Assembly (NCBI GenBank): GCA_002254405.1
Contig: NJDH01000002.1
Location: 1 to 43,236 of the forward strand
DNA from: Candidatus Altarchaeales archaeon ex4484_96
Lineage (GTDB): Archaea > Altiarchaeota > Altiarchaeia > IMC4 > QMZM01
Length of the DNA: 43,236 bases
Reading direction: 5' to 3'
Both the position numbers and the translations under genes were made by a program. Below, piece by piece: positions 1-7,511 of the stretch. The stretch's first letter is position 1. Each line of letters begins with the position of its first letter. The notes below the pieces were generated by a model. The model did not search any database, was not told the origin of the DNA, and saw only the letters and a list, made by a program, of their open reading frames with translations.

Positions 1-51
1 GCCTTCCCCGCCCTTATCAACCCATCCGAGCCCCCCTAAAGGAAAACTTGA

Positions 52-125
52 TGCGGCTGTCGGGATTTGAACCCGAGTCGCAGGCTTGGCAAGCCCGAGT
101 GATAACCAGGCTACACTACAGCCGC
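52..125 (-). tRNA. tRNA-Gly (GCC anticodon)
   Basis: Read on the minus strand, the sequence folds as a complete 74-nt tRNA. The seven-base acceptor stem is GCGGCTG paired with CAGCCGC, followed by discriminator A. The anticodon stem is CGGGC/GCCTG around the loop TTGCCAA, which gives anticodon GCC. The T arm is TCGGG-TTCGAAT-CCCGA. No CCA is encoded. There is no intron. The 51 bases to the window edge hold nothing I recognise. Confidence 0.95.
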
Positions 126-163
126 ATAAGGGATGATATTATAAGATTAAATCAATAAATAAA

Positions 164-187
164 ATATAATAGCATATATAATAGCAT
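164..187 (+). promoter_or_regulatory. Tandem 12-bp repeat with TATA-like box, likely promoter of the 206-1198 gene
   Basis: The unit ATATAATAGCAT occurs twice back to back (164-175 and 176-187). Each copy contains a TATA-like core. The downstream start codon is at 206, so the second copy lies about 20-30 bases before it, where an archaeal TATA box of a short-leader transcript would sit. AAGG at 197-200 may serve as a weak ribosome binding site. The promoter role is inferred. Confidence 0.5.
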
Positions 188-205
188 AAAAAAAAAAAGG
201 ATAAA

Positions 206-1198
206 ATGCTAGCTTATCTTATTGTTTTCGTGGTATCCTTTCTAAGCACATACCTGAGCGCCCCATGGATTATGCCCAAACTAAAAAGAGCCGGATTAAC
301 CGGGGTCGACGTGAACAAAAAAAACAAACCAACACTACCCGAGATGGGGGGATTCATAATAGTCGGAGGATTCTCAGCAGGAGTGCTGTCTATGATTTTC
401 ATGCACACCTTCAGCCAACACATACAATCCATCCTAGGCATCAGCCTAATAAACGAATTAGAACTAAAACTCGTATTAGCCTCACTTAGCACAATACTAA
501 TCATGACCATCGTAGGAATCTTCGACGACCTGTTCGCAATGAGACAATCCATTAAAGCACTCCTCCCCCTGTTCGCCGCCCTCCCGCTGGTTGCCGTGCA
601 AGCAGGAATATCAACCATGAAATTCCCCTTATTGGGGACAATAGATTTCGGGATACTCTATGCCCTTGTACTAATACCTGTTGGCATAACCGGAGCATCA
701 AATGTGACAAACATGCTAGCCGGATTCAACGGATTAGAGGCGGGTATGGGTTTTATTGCCTGCATGTCTCTAGCATTCATAGCATGGCATATTAACAGCG
801 CAGAGGCATTGCTTCTATTGCTTTCAATGGCAGCGGCATTGCTTGCTTTCCTCAGATACAACTGGTATCCTGCAAAGCTATTAATGGGGGATATTGGAAC
901 CCTCTCCATCGGGACCGTATTAGCCGCATCAGTTATAGTGGGGAACTATGAGACAGCGGGGGTTATCGTCACCCTACCCTACATCATGGATTTTATTATC
1001 AAATTAATTAACAGGTTTCCAAGCGACAACTGGTGGGGTGAGCCGATAAACGATAAACTAACCTGCAACAACAAACCAATAAGCCTCTGCCAGTGGATTA
1101 TGAAACTAAGCGGGGGAATAAAAGAAACACATTTGGTGATATTATTAATCTCTATCGAATTAATATTTGGAGCAGCAGCTATTTACTCAGTGATTTAG
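206..1198 (+). CDS. UDP-GlcNAc:dolichyl-phosphate GlcNAc-1-phosphate transferase-like membrane protein (MraY/Alg7/AglH family)
   Basis: The 330-residue polytopic membrane protein belongs to the glycosyltransferase family that moves a sugar-1-phosphate from a UDP-sugar to a polyprenol phosphate, the first step of N-glycan or surface-polymer assembly at the cytoplasmic membrane. Family hallmarks are visible: a DD pair in GIFDDLFAMRQ (near residue 104), the loop NMLAGFNGLEAG (near 169) and MGDIGTLSIG (near 226). About ten hydrophobic segments are spread along the whole length, and the length is normal for the family. The ATG at 206 follows an AAGG motif. The next gene starts one base after the stop codon, so the two are probably co-transcribed. 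Family assignment is firm. The exact sugar (GlcNAc or another HexNAc) is inferred from archaeal AglH-type homologues. Confidence 0.85.
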   Translation: MLAYLIVFVVSFLSTYLSAPWIMPKLKRAGLTGVDVNKKNKPTLPEMGGFIIVGGFSAGVLSMIFMHTFSQHIQSILGISLINELELKLVLASLSTILIMTIVGIFDDLFAMRQSIKALLPLFAALPLVAVQAGISTMKFPLLGTIDFGILYALVLIPVGITGASNVTNMLAGFNGLEAGMGFIACMSLAFIAWHINSAEALLLLLSMAAALLAFLRYNWYPAKLLMGDIGTLSIGTVLAASVIVGNYETAGVIVTLPYIMDFIIKLINRFPSDNWWGEPINDKLTCNNKPISLCQWIMKLSGGIKETHLVILLISIELIFGAAAIYSVI

Positions 1199-1199
1199 G

Positions 1200-2516
1200 A
1201 TGGAGAAAAAAGATTTTATCGTAATAGGAGGAGGAGTAAGCGGATTATTAAGCGCATTAGCCTTAGGCAAGGAAGGCCATGATGTTCTGGTGCTGGAAAA
1301 AGAAGAACACCTTGGAGGAGTATGCCGCTCTTATAGGGTTGAAGGATACCAGGTAGACACCGGACCACATATAATAACAAGAGTAGCTCAAGGCCCCTTA
1401 AAGCATCTAATAGACAACTACTTTGACATAATCCCCAACTTCACACCACACGGACGCTACTATGTAGTATTAAACAACAGAGTTAAACCATTCCCCTGGA
1501 ACATGAGAGACTGGGTTTCATTCGACCTGCTACCTCAAACCGACAGAATGTATCTCATGAAAACACTATTTAGCATATCATATCTATTCAACAAAGGAGA
1601 GGATTTATCCAAGAAATCAGTTGCAGACTTCATAGGAAACGGATTAAGCCAGTCGACTATCAGGTTCCTCAACTGTATGTCTTATTTCATGACCGGAGCC
1701 CCGATGGAGAAAACACCTGTTGAGAGATTTATTGACTCAGAACACTATAAAAGCCAGTCAAGAGGGGTGCTGGATAAAATATACAATATCCTCATGAAGG
1801 AGGGAGCTCAGGATCAAGTATACCCCAAGGGGGGTGTACAGTCCATTATTACCTCTATCATCTCATCATTACCCAAAAAAAGGGTTGAAATAAAAACAGG
1901 GGATGAGGTTTTACGTATCAATCATGCCGAGAAAACAATAGAATCAACGGGAGGGGAATACAGGTATAATACCTTAATATACTCGGGTTTCGCATCTGAT
2001 CTACCGAAGCTGACAGAAAACAATCTACCCGAGAACTACAAGCATTCTCTCAGCAGACTAAACAGGATTAATGCCTTAACTCTATGGTTGGGTTTAAATG
2101 AGAAAATATTCAACAGAGAAGGCTCCGAGATATGGGTGGACTCCAACCCCTACACCTGGGTTGTTCCGGTCTCAAACTATGATCCTAATCTCTCACCTAA
2201 GGGTAAACAGCTGGTTGGTTTCGCCTTCAGCCTGCCTCATGGATTCAACGAAAACAAAGAAAGAAAAAGATCCCTAAAAAGCATATATGAGATAAACCCC
2301 AAAATAGAGGAGAAAGTGGATATGATACATTACCAGATGCTTATACCCGAGAAGGCGGTGTGGACTATCGACACCCTTTTTGCGGATGTTAAAACCCCCA
2401 TGGACAGCCTGTATCTGGTTGGTACTGACACGGAAGGCAGGAGTATGGGTGTCACCAGAGCCTCCTATTCAGTGAAGAAACTGCTTTCTAATCTAAGAGA
2501 AGATAAGGTAATCTAA
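1200..2516 (+). CDS. FAD-dependent amine-oxidase/protoporphyrinogen-oxidase-like oxidoreductase
   Basis: The 438-residue protein opens with a dinucleotide-binding beta-alpha-beta fold: GGGVSGL at about residues 9-15 and a Glu (VLEKEEHLGG) ending the second strand. This is followed by the GG-type FAD motif of the phytoene desaturase/PPOX superfamily. Near the C-terminus, LYLVGTDTEGRSMGVTRAS matches the second FAD contact region of that superfamily. No signal peptide or clear membrane segment is seen. It sits one base after a polyprenyl-phosphate sugar transferase, which suggests a role in lipid-carrier or glycan metabolism rather than haem synthesis, but that is guilt by association. The substrate cannot be read from the sequence. 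Confidence 0.75.
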   Translation: MEKKDFIVIGGGVSGLLSALALGKEGHDVLVLEKEEHLGGVCRSYRVEGYQVDTGPHIITRVAQGPLKHLIDNYFDIIPNFTPHGRYYVVLNNRVKPFPWNMRDWVSFDLLPQTDRMYLMKTLFSISYLFNKGEDLSKKSVADFIGNGLSQSTIRFLNCMSYFMTGAPMEKTPVERFIDSEHYKSQSRGVLDKIYNILMKEGAQDQVYPKGGVQSIITSIISSLPKKRVEIKTGDEVLRINHAEKTIESTGGEYRYNTLIYSGFASDLPKLTENNLPENYKHSLSRLNRINALTLWLGLNEKIFNREGSEIWVDSNPYTWVVPVSNYDPNLSPKGKQLVGFAFSLPHGFNENKERKRSLKSIYEINPKIEEKVDMIHYQMLIPEKAVWTIDTLFADVKTPMDSLYLVGTDTEGRSMGVTRASYSVKKLLSNLREDKVI

Positions 2517-2523
2517 TCACTGA

Positions 2524-2679
2524 TTATTTTTTCCGAAACTCAGTGTAACCACATTTACCACAGGTATCCCTGTCGCTGTGATGAGCCATAAACACACCAT
2601 CACCGCATTTAGGACATGTCTTGTTTTTTCTCTTAACCTTATCCCCTGATGTATCATATTGCTCCCATTTGTTAACCAT
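2524..2679 (-). CDS. rps27ae: Small ribosomal subunit protein eS31 (S27ae)
   Basis: A 51-residue zinc-ribbon protein, translated by hand. It starts MVNKWEQYD and has two Cys pairs, CPKC and CGKC, separated by a 15-residue loop containing the HHSDRDT stretch, as in archaeal S27ae. It ends in FRKK. Archaea make this protein without the ubiquitin fusion seen in eukaryotes, which fits the size. The start is ATG at 2679, with GGTGATTGCT just upstream supplying a ribosome binding site. It is the last gene of the minus-strand cluster and follows eS24 by nine bases, an arrangement common in archaea. Confidence 0.93.
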   Translation of the reverse strand: MVNKWEQYDTSGDKVKRKNKTCPKCGDGVFMAHHSDRDTCGKCGYTEFRKK

Positions 2680-2688
2680 AGCAATCAC

Positions 2689-3159
2689 CTAATCCTCCTT
2701 GGACTCGGCCTTTACTTCCTCCGTAGAGTCAGCCTTGGGTTCATCCGTGGGTTCAGCCTTAGACTCATCCTTGGGTTCATCCGTGGGTTCAGCCTTAGAC
2801 TCATCCGTGGGTTCAGCCTTGGGTTCATCCGTGGGTTCAGCCTTGGGTTCATCCTTAGACTCCTTCTTGACTTCATCCTTGGACTCCTTTGGGAAGTTTC
2901 TTGCAAGCCTATGCTTGGGTTCGACCCTCATACTCTCAGCATCAAAATAAACCTTCACCAAACCCTTCGCCGAATTCATACCATACTCTGTACTATATGA
3001 ATCCAATATAGTCAATTTACTATCTGAGCTCAGCACAGATAAAAGCTTTTTCCTCACATCAGCCCGGGAGGGCGTAATACCCTCAAAGCTGATTATGAAA
3101 TCATACTCCTTCCTTTTCAAAAGAGGATTATCTCTTTCTTCGATTATCTCGATATTCAT
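2689..3159 (-). CDS. rps24e: Small ribosomal subunit protein eS24 with long repetitive charged C-terminal tail
   Basis: Residues 1-92 form a complete eS24 domain: an N-terminal IEERDNPLLKRKEY-like segment, then TPSRADVRKKL and the Y-x-T-x-Y-G-MNSAKGLVKVYFD core. The archaeal protein is usually about 100 residues, but this one has 156. Residues 93-156 are a low-complexity tail of Lys, Glu, Asp and Pro built on an octapeptide close to KAEPTDEP. The gene overlaps nothing and starts one base after the stop of the dephospho-CoA kinase gene, so translation is probably coupled. The tail lacks any known domain and is likely disordered at the ribosome surface. Identity of the core is firm; the role of the tail is unknown. 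Confidence 0.93.
   Translation of the reverse strand: MNIEIIEERDNPLLKRKEYDFIISFEGITPSRADVRKKLLSVLSSDSKLTILDSYSTEYGMNSAKGLVKVYFDAESMRVEPKHRLARNFPKESKDEVKKESKDEPKAEPTDEPKAEPTDESKAEPTDEPKDESKAEPTDEPKADSTEEVKAESKED
2692..2883 (-). repeat. In-frame 24-bp tandem repeats inside eS24 tail
   Basis: The DNA coding for the eS24 tail is built of imperfect 24-base units (eight codons, about KAEPTDEP). At least four near-identical copies lie between about 2735 and 2860, flanked by degenerate shorter units. Unit length is a multiple of three, so gain or loss of a copy would keep the reading frame. Confidence 0.85.
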
Positions 3160-3160
3160 T

Positions 3161-3658
3161 TTAACCCATCCGCTCCATCATATTATTGACCTTCACTCTC
3201 ATACCCTCAGTTACCTCAACAGCAACCAAGCCCTCACCAGGCTGCCCGTAGACCACCACCGAGCCCAGGGGAGCAAGCTTGATAGCAACCAAGGTAACCA
3301 AATCCTCCTCACCATCGATATATAATTTATATTTCTCATCAGAATCAAAAACCTCACCCAGCACCCGAAAAACCTCAGGAGTTAACAAACCAGCTGGGTT
3401 TTTGACTTCCAACAACTTAGCCTTAAACTGCTCAATAACCGAGGACACCCCAACATACTTCCTTTTTATTCTACCATCATATACTATGAGCCAGGGATAA
3501 AAACCAGCCTCCAAGGCATCCTGGGAAACCCTATCCCCCACGCACACAAGATTATCTGATTCAACCCGTAAATCACGGATATCGCAAAACACCTCACCCA
3601 AGGGTTTTTTCAGCCCCTTACGTAAAGAGGGGGGAAGCCTTAAAATCTTATACTCCAT
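3161..3658 (-). CDS. GTP-dependent dephospho-CoA kinase (DUF359 family)
   Basis: This 165-residue protein matches the archaeal family formerly called DUF359 (COG1909), shown to phosphorylate dephospho-CoA with GTP in the last step of coenzyme A synthesis. Visible family features are the N-terminal RLPPSLRKGLKKPLGE, the VGDRVSQDALEAG segment followed by PWLIVYDGRIKRK, and the C-terminal VYGQPGEGLVAVEV. The frame is also open from an upstream GTG at 3664, but the sequence AGGTGATT-ATG puts a near-perfect ribosome binding site just before the ATG at 3658, so that start is chosen. The binding site overlaps the stop of spt4. Location inside a ribosomal/RNA polymerase cluster is typical of archaea. 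Confidence 0.88.
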   Translation of the reverse strand: MEYKILRLPPSLRKGLKKPLGEVFCDIRDLRVESDNLVCVGDRVSQDALEAGFYPWLIVYDGRIKRKYVGVSSVIEQFKAKLLEVKNPAGLLTPEVFRVLGEVFDSDEKYKLYIDGEEDLVTLVAIKLAPLGSVVVYGQPGEGLVAVEVTEGMRVKVNNMMERMG

Positions 3659-3660
3659 AA

Positions 3661-3837
3661 TCACCTGACCTTCAAAGCATACTCTCCAGGGGTTTTAATG
3701 CTCATCTTAGCTGCTATCTGTGAATTATCAGGGTCAACAACAGCTAAATAACCACTCCAATACTGGGAGGTATGCGCCCCGCATACGGGACATACATCTT
3801 CTTCCGCAATCCTCATGCACTTCTTACATGCTCTCAT
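3661..3837 (-). CDS. spt4: Transcription elongation factor Spt4 (RpoE'')
   Basis: A 58-residue zinc protein found by translating the gap between rpoE and the kinase gene. It begins MRACKKCMRI and continues EEDVCPVCG, so the four zinc ligands form two CxxC pairs (CKKC and CPVC). It then has the Spt4 segment SQYWSGYLAVVDPDNSQIA, ending GEYALKVR. Spt4 pairs with Spt5 (NusG) to keep RNA polymerase processive. Its ATG overlaps the stop of rpoE in an ATGA arrangement, so the two are translationally coupled, as in many archaea. Confidence 0.94.
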   Translation of the reverse strand: MRACKKCMRIAEEDVCPVCGAHTSQYWSGYLAVVDPDNSQIAAKMSIKTPGEYALKVR

Positions 3838-4424
3838 TTTTTCTCAATATCCCCGGTTTTCTTATTTTTGACCTCATCCAATCGCTTCCTCTCATCCTCA
3901 AGCCAATCCAGCTTACCCAGATAAGGCTGTCGCATCGTCAAACCCACCTTAGAGTCCGAGAACCGAGGTTTAAGGCTGACCGAAACAATCCTGGCTCTCA
4001 CCATATCATCCTTTTTAAGTATCTTCTTGCTTTCCTTACCCACCAGTGAAGCATTTTTCATATCATATCCTACAAAATCCTCTGTAACCTGAGAAACATG
4101 AACCAATCCATCCATTGGACCAAAATTAACGAAAGCACCGAATTCGGTTATCTCGGTTACAATACCCTCAACAACCTCATTAAGCCTAGGCTGATATACG
4201 AGAACCTCAAGAAGGCACTCATAGTATACCGCACCATCCCCCATGACAATCTTGCCTTCACCGGTATTTTTTACCTTATTCACTGCCAATATTATGCCAA
4301 CGTTTTTATCTATCATACCAGCTGAAGTGGACTCGTACTCTGAGACAATAACCTTATCCAACTCCTCCCCAAAACGCCTTGGAGGGACCCTGACCGTGTC
4401 CTTGATTGTAAGTAGTTTATACAT
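3834..4424 (-). CDS. rpoE: DNA-directed RNA polymerase subunit Rpo7 (RpoE', Rpb7-like)
   Basis: A 196-residue stalk subunit of archaeal RNA polymerase. The N-terminal tip domain (MYKLLTIKDTVRVPPRRFG) is followed, from about residue 80, by an S1 RNA-binding domain with EGIVTEITEFGAFVNFGPMDGLVHVSQ. A lysine-rich tail (DEVKNKKTGDIEKK) closes the protein. Its partner RpoF is not in the window. The gene overlaps spt4 by four bases and is preceded by GGTGGT, a reasonable ribosome binding site. The 38 bases separating it from the pyrophosphatase gene are compatible with read-through from the upstream genes. Confidence 0.95.
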   Translation of the reverse strand: MYKLLTIKDTVRVPPRRFGEELDKVIVSEYESTSAGMIDKNVGIILAVNKVKNTGEGKIVMGDGAVYYECLLEVLVYQPRLNEVVEGIVTEITEFGAFVNFGPMDGLVHVSQVTEDFVGYDMKNASLVGKESKKILKKDDMVRARIVSVSLKPRFSDSKVGLTMRQPYLGKLDWLEDERKRLDEVKNKKTGDIEKK

Positions 4425-4462
4425 TATACCACCAAATAATAGATTAATATTTTGCTTTTAAT

Positions 4463-5395
4463 CTAAAAAACCCCCTCAATTAATGGGACAATCTGCTTTT
4501 TCCTTGACATAACACCATCCAGATAAACCCTGTTGTCTTTAACCTCAACATCAAAAGCTGCCTCTATTTTATTTGATAAGCCGGAAACCAAAAGCTCGGA
4601 GCCCTCATCCATTATGTTAGTCACCATCAAAACCAGCAGATCATAATCTTTGGATTCTCTGATATCATTGAGTTCATCTAAAAGCTCATCCCGCCTCATC
4701 TCGGATTCCGCACTATCCACCACCTCAATCTGCCCTATGCCCACTTTGCTGTTTTTGAAGTCGAAGTCCTTGAAGTCTGAGTAGATAATCTGGTTGGCTG
4801 ATAAACCCTCAAGAGAGGATTTAGCTTTCTTAACCTCTATGCCGAAGGCTTTGATATCATTTATTTTAGCCAATTGAGCCATCTTCTTTGCGACCCTCCA
4901 ATCCTTCTCGGTGGTGGTAGCGGACTTGAATACCACGGTATCCGATAAAATAGCGGACAACAACAAACCGGCTATTCCTTCATCAATGTTTTTCGCGGTG
5001 GAAAGGAACATGTCTCCCAGTATGGTTGCTGTTGAACCCACAGGTTCGTTAAGATAGTATATGGGCTCAGAGCACTTGAAGTTAATCTTATGATGGTCTA
5101 TCACCTCCAATATCTGAGCCCCATCATATCCCTCAACAGACTGGCTTTTCTCGTTGTGGTCGACTAATATAATATTCAATCCAGTAGCATCCTCAAGTAA
5201 AACAGGTTCGCTGAAACCAAACCGCTCTAATACATAAGCTGTCTCCGAATTCATCTCACCCATTCTGGCCGCAATATATTCGTTTCCGGGATCAACCTGG
5301 TTTTTGAATTCAGCGTACGCTAAAGCCGAACATATTGAATCAGTGTCCGGGTTCATATGCCCTATCACGTATATTTTTTCGCTCATTTTTAACAT
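4463..5395 (-). CDS. ppaC: Manganese-dependent inorganic pyrophosphatase (DHH family, PpaC)
   Basis: The 310-residue protein hydrolyses pyrophosphate in the cytoplasm. Family II signatures are clear: GHMNPDTDS (about residues 12-20, metal ligands His and Asp), DHNE (about 78), VIDHHK (the DHH motif, about 100), and SRKKQIVP near the C-terminus, the substrate-binding segment of the DHHA2 domain. The length is typical. The start is ambiguous: ATG at 5395 overlaps the end of the PIN gene and has GGGG only two bases away, whereas ATG at 5386 (MSEKIY) gives a more family-like N-terminus. The overlap indicates coupling with the PIN gene. Confidence 0.95.
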   Translation of the reverse strand: MLKMSEKIYVIGHMNPDTDSICSALAYAEFKNQVDPGNEYIAARMGEMNSETAYVLERFGFSEPVLLEDATGLNIILVDHNEKSQSVEGYDGAQILEVIDHHKINFKCSEPIYYLNEPVGSTATILGDMFLSTAKNIDEGIAGLLLSAILSDTVVFKSATTTEKDWRVAKKMAQLAKINDIKAFGIEVKKAKSSLEGLSANQIIYSDFKDFDFKNSKVGIGQIEVVDSAESEMRRDELLDELNDIRESKDYDLLVLMVTNIMDEGSELLVSGLSNKIEAAFDVEVKDNRVYLDGVMSRKKQIVPLIEGVF

Positions 5396-5778
5396 AACCC
5401 CAAGTTTTTACCTGAACGCATGCATATTATATCAACACCCCTATCTCTCAGGCTTTTTTTCAACATCGCATCAGCCGTGCAAACCATTATTTTTTTATCT
5501 TTGTTCAAGTCAACATATTTGATTATGTAATCGTCCACGTTCCCTATGCTTTCCAGGAGCTTGAAATCTTTTTTTTCTATCAGCTCCAAAGCAACCCTCG
5601 CAGCCACACCATCAACTCCCCTGGATGCATTGGATATCGATTTGAGCTCCTTCAGCACACCCGTGAAGGTAATAATCTCATGTCTTTCGCTTACCAGCTC
5701 ATTTAATGCATTTATTATATCGATTTTGTTTTTATGTGATATCATGAAAAAATTTGTGTCAATGATAATATCAATCAT
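5389..5778 (-). CDS. PIN-domain nuclease-like protein (Fcf1/Utp24-type or VapC9-type)
   Basis: A 129-residue single PIN domain. The first acidic residue is in the IIIDTNFFM motif (Asp7), a Glu lies in VLKELKSIS (near 44), and an Asp in CTADAMLKKSL (near 104). This is the acidic constellation that binds Mg or Mn in PIN ribonucleases. No antitoxin gene is adjacent, and the gene lies between aIF2-gamma and the pyrophosphatase gene, a position where archaea often keep a PIN protein related to the eukaryotic rRNA-processing factor Fcf1. A housekeeping role in rRNA maturation is therefore more likely than a toxin, but this is inference. Confidence 0.82.
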   Translation of the reverse strand: MIDIIIDTNFFMISHKNKIDIINALNELVSERHEIITFTGVLKELKSISNASRGVDGVAARVALELIEKKDFKLLESIGNVDDYIIKYVDLNKDKKIMVCTADAMLKKSLRDRGVDIICMRSGKNLGLC

Positions 5779-5783
5779 CTTAT

Positions 5784-7001
5784 TTATTCAAACACCGTTC
5801 CATAGCCGATAAGACGCCATCTGGCTCCGAAACGTCTGCTTAAAGCCAGCCTGTCACCCCCCTCAACGCAAATAGGCAGCTTCAAACTTAATTGGGTCTT
5901 CCCAGGGTCCTGCACTACACCCACAGTAACAGCAGAGCCCGCAGCAAGCATCAGTGTTTCAGATTTCGCCAGAGGTTTGATTTTTATGTTATCCTTGCTT
6001 CCAATAAGCTTATCCAGCAAGCTAACCTCAAGATTTATTTTATCTCTAGCAGCCGGGACACTGCCAGGGTATCCCATAACATTCCCTGATAGGTTATCGG
6101 CTTTGGTTAAAGCAGGATCAAGCTTTGTTCCAATAGCAATCAACCCACCCGGACCCGCCTCCTCAAGAATTGCGTTGCCTGCGTTCAAGCTGACTATCTC
6201 GCTTTTCAGAGGATAATAACTGTTTTTCTTTTTCACTCCAGGGGATAACTCTATTTCATCACCTATCCTGAATCTACCCTGATAAAGCGAGCCACCCACA
6301 ACACCGCCTTTTATCAAATCAGGTTCCGTTCCGGGACGGTTTACATCAAATGAGCGCGCTATCCTCATCTTAGGCTCCTTTTGCATATCTCTTTCGGGTG
6401 TGGGAATATACTGCTCAATAGCCTTGATTAAGACATCAGTGTTTATGTCATAGTGCGCTGCTATGGGGATGATAACCGCCTGCTTAAGGCTCGAATCCTC
6501 GATAAAGGACTTAATCTGCTCGTAGTTTTTCTTGGCCTCCTCTTTTGAAACCAAATCAATCTTGTTTTGGGCTATGACTATCTTTTTAACACCCAGTATC
6601 TCCAATGCCATTAAATGCTCTGCAGTCTGAGACTGAGGGCACTCCTCGTTTGCTGCGATAACCAACACAGCCCCGTCCATTATAGCAGCACCGGACAGCA
6701 TCGTAGCCATCAAGGTCTCGTGCCCGGGTGAGTCAACAAAAGAAACCTTCCTTAAAAGCTTTGTTTCAATACCGCAGTTTGGGCATATTTTTTTGACACA
6801 ATAACACTCGGGTTCATCGCATTTAGGGCATTTATAGAAGGAACAATCAGCGTAACCTAAGCGGATGGAGACCCCCCTTTTAATCTCCTCAGAGTGTTTA
6901 TCGGTCCATATACCAGATAAAGCCTTTGTCAGGGTTGTTTTACCATGATCGACGTGACCGACGAGGCCGATGTTTATTTCAGGCTGAGCATTAGATGACA
7001 T
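5784..7001 (-). CDS. eif2g: Translation initiation factor aIF2 subunit gamma
   Basis: The 405-residue GTPase is the core of the heterotrimeric factor that brings initiator Met-tRNA to the small subunit. G1 is GHVDHGKT (residues 15-22). Switch I is followed by a zinc knuckle (CPKC, CYC and CPNC, near residues 59-76), which is specific to the gamma subunit. G3 is DSPGHE, G4 NKID, followed by two beta-barrel domains ending RLIGYGTVFE. The length is normal. The gene lies nine bases after eS6 and ends five bases before the PIN gene, all on the minus strand. Alpha and beta subunits are not in the window. Confidence 0.97.
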   Translation of the reverse strand: MSSNAQPEINIGLVGHVDHGKTTLTKALSGIWTDKHSEEIKRGVSIRLGYADCSFYKCPKCDEPECYCVKKICPNCGIETKLLRKVSFVDSPGHETLMATMLSGAAIMDGAVLVIAANEECPQSQTAEHLMALEILGVKKIVIAQNKIDLVSKEEAKKNYEQIKSFIEDSSLKQAVIIPIAAHYDINTDVLIKAIEQYIPTPERDMQKEPKMRIARSFDVNRPGTEPDLIKGGVVGGSLYQGRFRIGDEIELSPGVKKKNSYYPLKSEIVSLNAGNAILEEAGPGGLIAIGTKLDPALTKADNLSGNVMGYPGSVPAARDKINLEVSLLDKLIGSKDNIKIKPLAKSETLMLAAGSAVTVGVVQDPGKTQLSLKLPICVEGGDRLALSRRFGARWRLIGYGTVFE

Positions 7002-7010
7002 TCTATGAGA

Positions 7011-7433
7011 TTATTCCTTTTTTTCCTCCTTGGTTTTTTCCCCGGAATCCTCGGCTTTACCAACCCCAAGAAGATCAACTATGCTTTTTTTACCTGACTT
7101 TAAGACTTTAGTGTTAATCTGCGCCGTGTTCTCATCCACACGCCCCCCTCTAACTGTTTTCTTCTTTCGGATTTTGCCTTTAGGGCGGTATCCACTACCC
7201 CCCTTCAGTAAAACCTTCACCATCGCAGACCCCCTAACACCTTTTTTCAACGGGAAACCGGATTTATCGCTTCCCCCGGTTATCTCAAGGCTGTATCCGG
7301 TGAGACCCAGAAAGGAAGCATCAAATGATTCACCTATTCTCATCCCATTAAGTCTTTTCGCCTTCTCGTCTTTAACCTCCTGCTGGTAGCTTCTCCCATC
7401 CTTTGGATTTGATATCGTAATCTTGTATTCCAT
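7011..7433 (-). CDS. rps6e: Small ribosomal subunit protein eS6
   Basis: The 140-residue protein matches archaeal S6e: MEYKITISNPKDGRSYQ at the start, then GESFDASFLGLTGYSLEITGGSDKSGFP and RKKKTVRGGRV. The open frame extends two codons to a TTG, but the ATG at 7433 is preferred because it gives the usual N-terminus. The last ten residues (GEKTKEEKKE) form a short charged tail. It is the first gene of the minus-strand cluster and precedes aIF2-gamma, a conserved archaeal order. A TATA-like CTTATATC lies about 50 bases upstream. Confidence 0.94.
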   Translation of the reverse strand: MEYKITISNPKDGRSYQQEVKDEKAKRLNGMRIGESFDASFLGLTGYSLEITGGSDKSGFPLKKGVRGSAMVKVLLKGGSGYRPKGKIRKKKTVRGGRVDENTAQINTKVLKSGKKSIVDLLGVGKAEDSGEKTKEEKKE

Positions 7434-7446
7434 TTTCAAACCAGAT

Positions 7447-7456
7447 AAAAAAAAAA
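7447..7456 (-). terminator. T10 run after gatE
   Basis: On the minus strand, ten consecutive T bases lie about 55 bases after the gatE stop codon and just before the eS6 start. Archaeal RNA polymerase terminates at such T runs without needing a hairpin. The run separates gatE from the eS6 operon. Confidence 0.5.
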
Positions 7457-7511
7457 CATTAAATCAAGAAATGTGGTCTAATGATATAAGAATAAAATAA
7501 TAAAAAAGGGC

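Noticed and set aside
2692..2883. 24-bp direct repeats resembling a small CRISPR array
   Set aside because: The units are contiguous, have no spacers and encode an in-frame peptide repeat at the end of eS24.
2659..3000. Long plus-strand open frame with repetitive Leu, Arg, Gly and Phe content
   Set aside because: It is the antisense shadow of the eS24 repeat tail; the minus-strand eS24 and eS31 genes explain the region.
5389..5778. PIN protein as a VapBC toxin
   Set aside because: No small antitoxin gene is adjacent and the gene is embedded in a conserved translation/transcription cluster.
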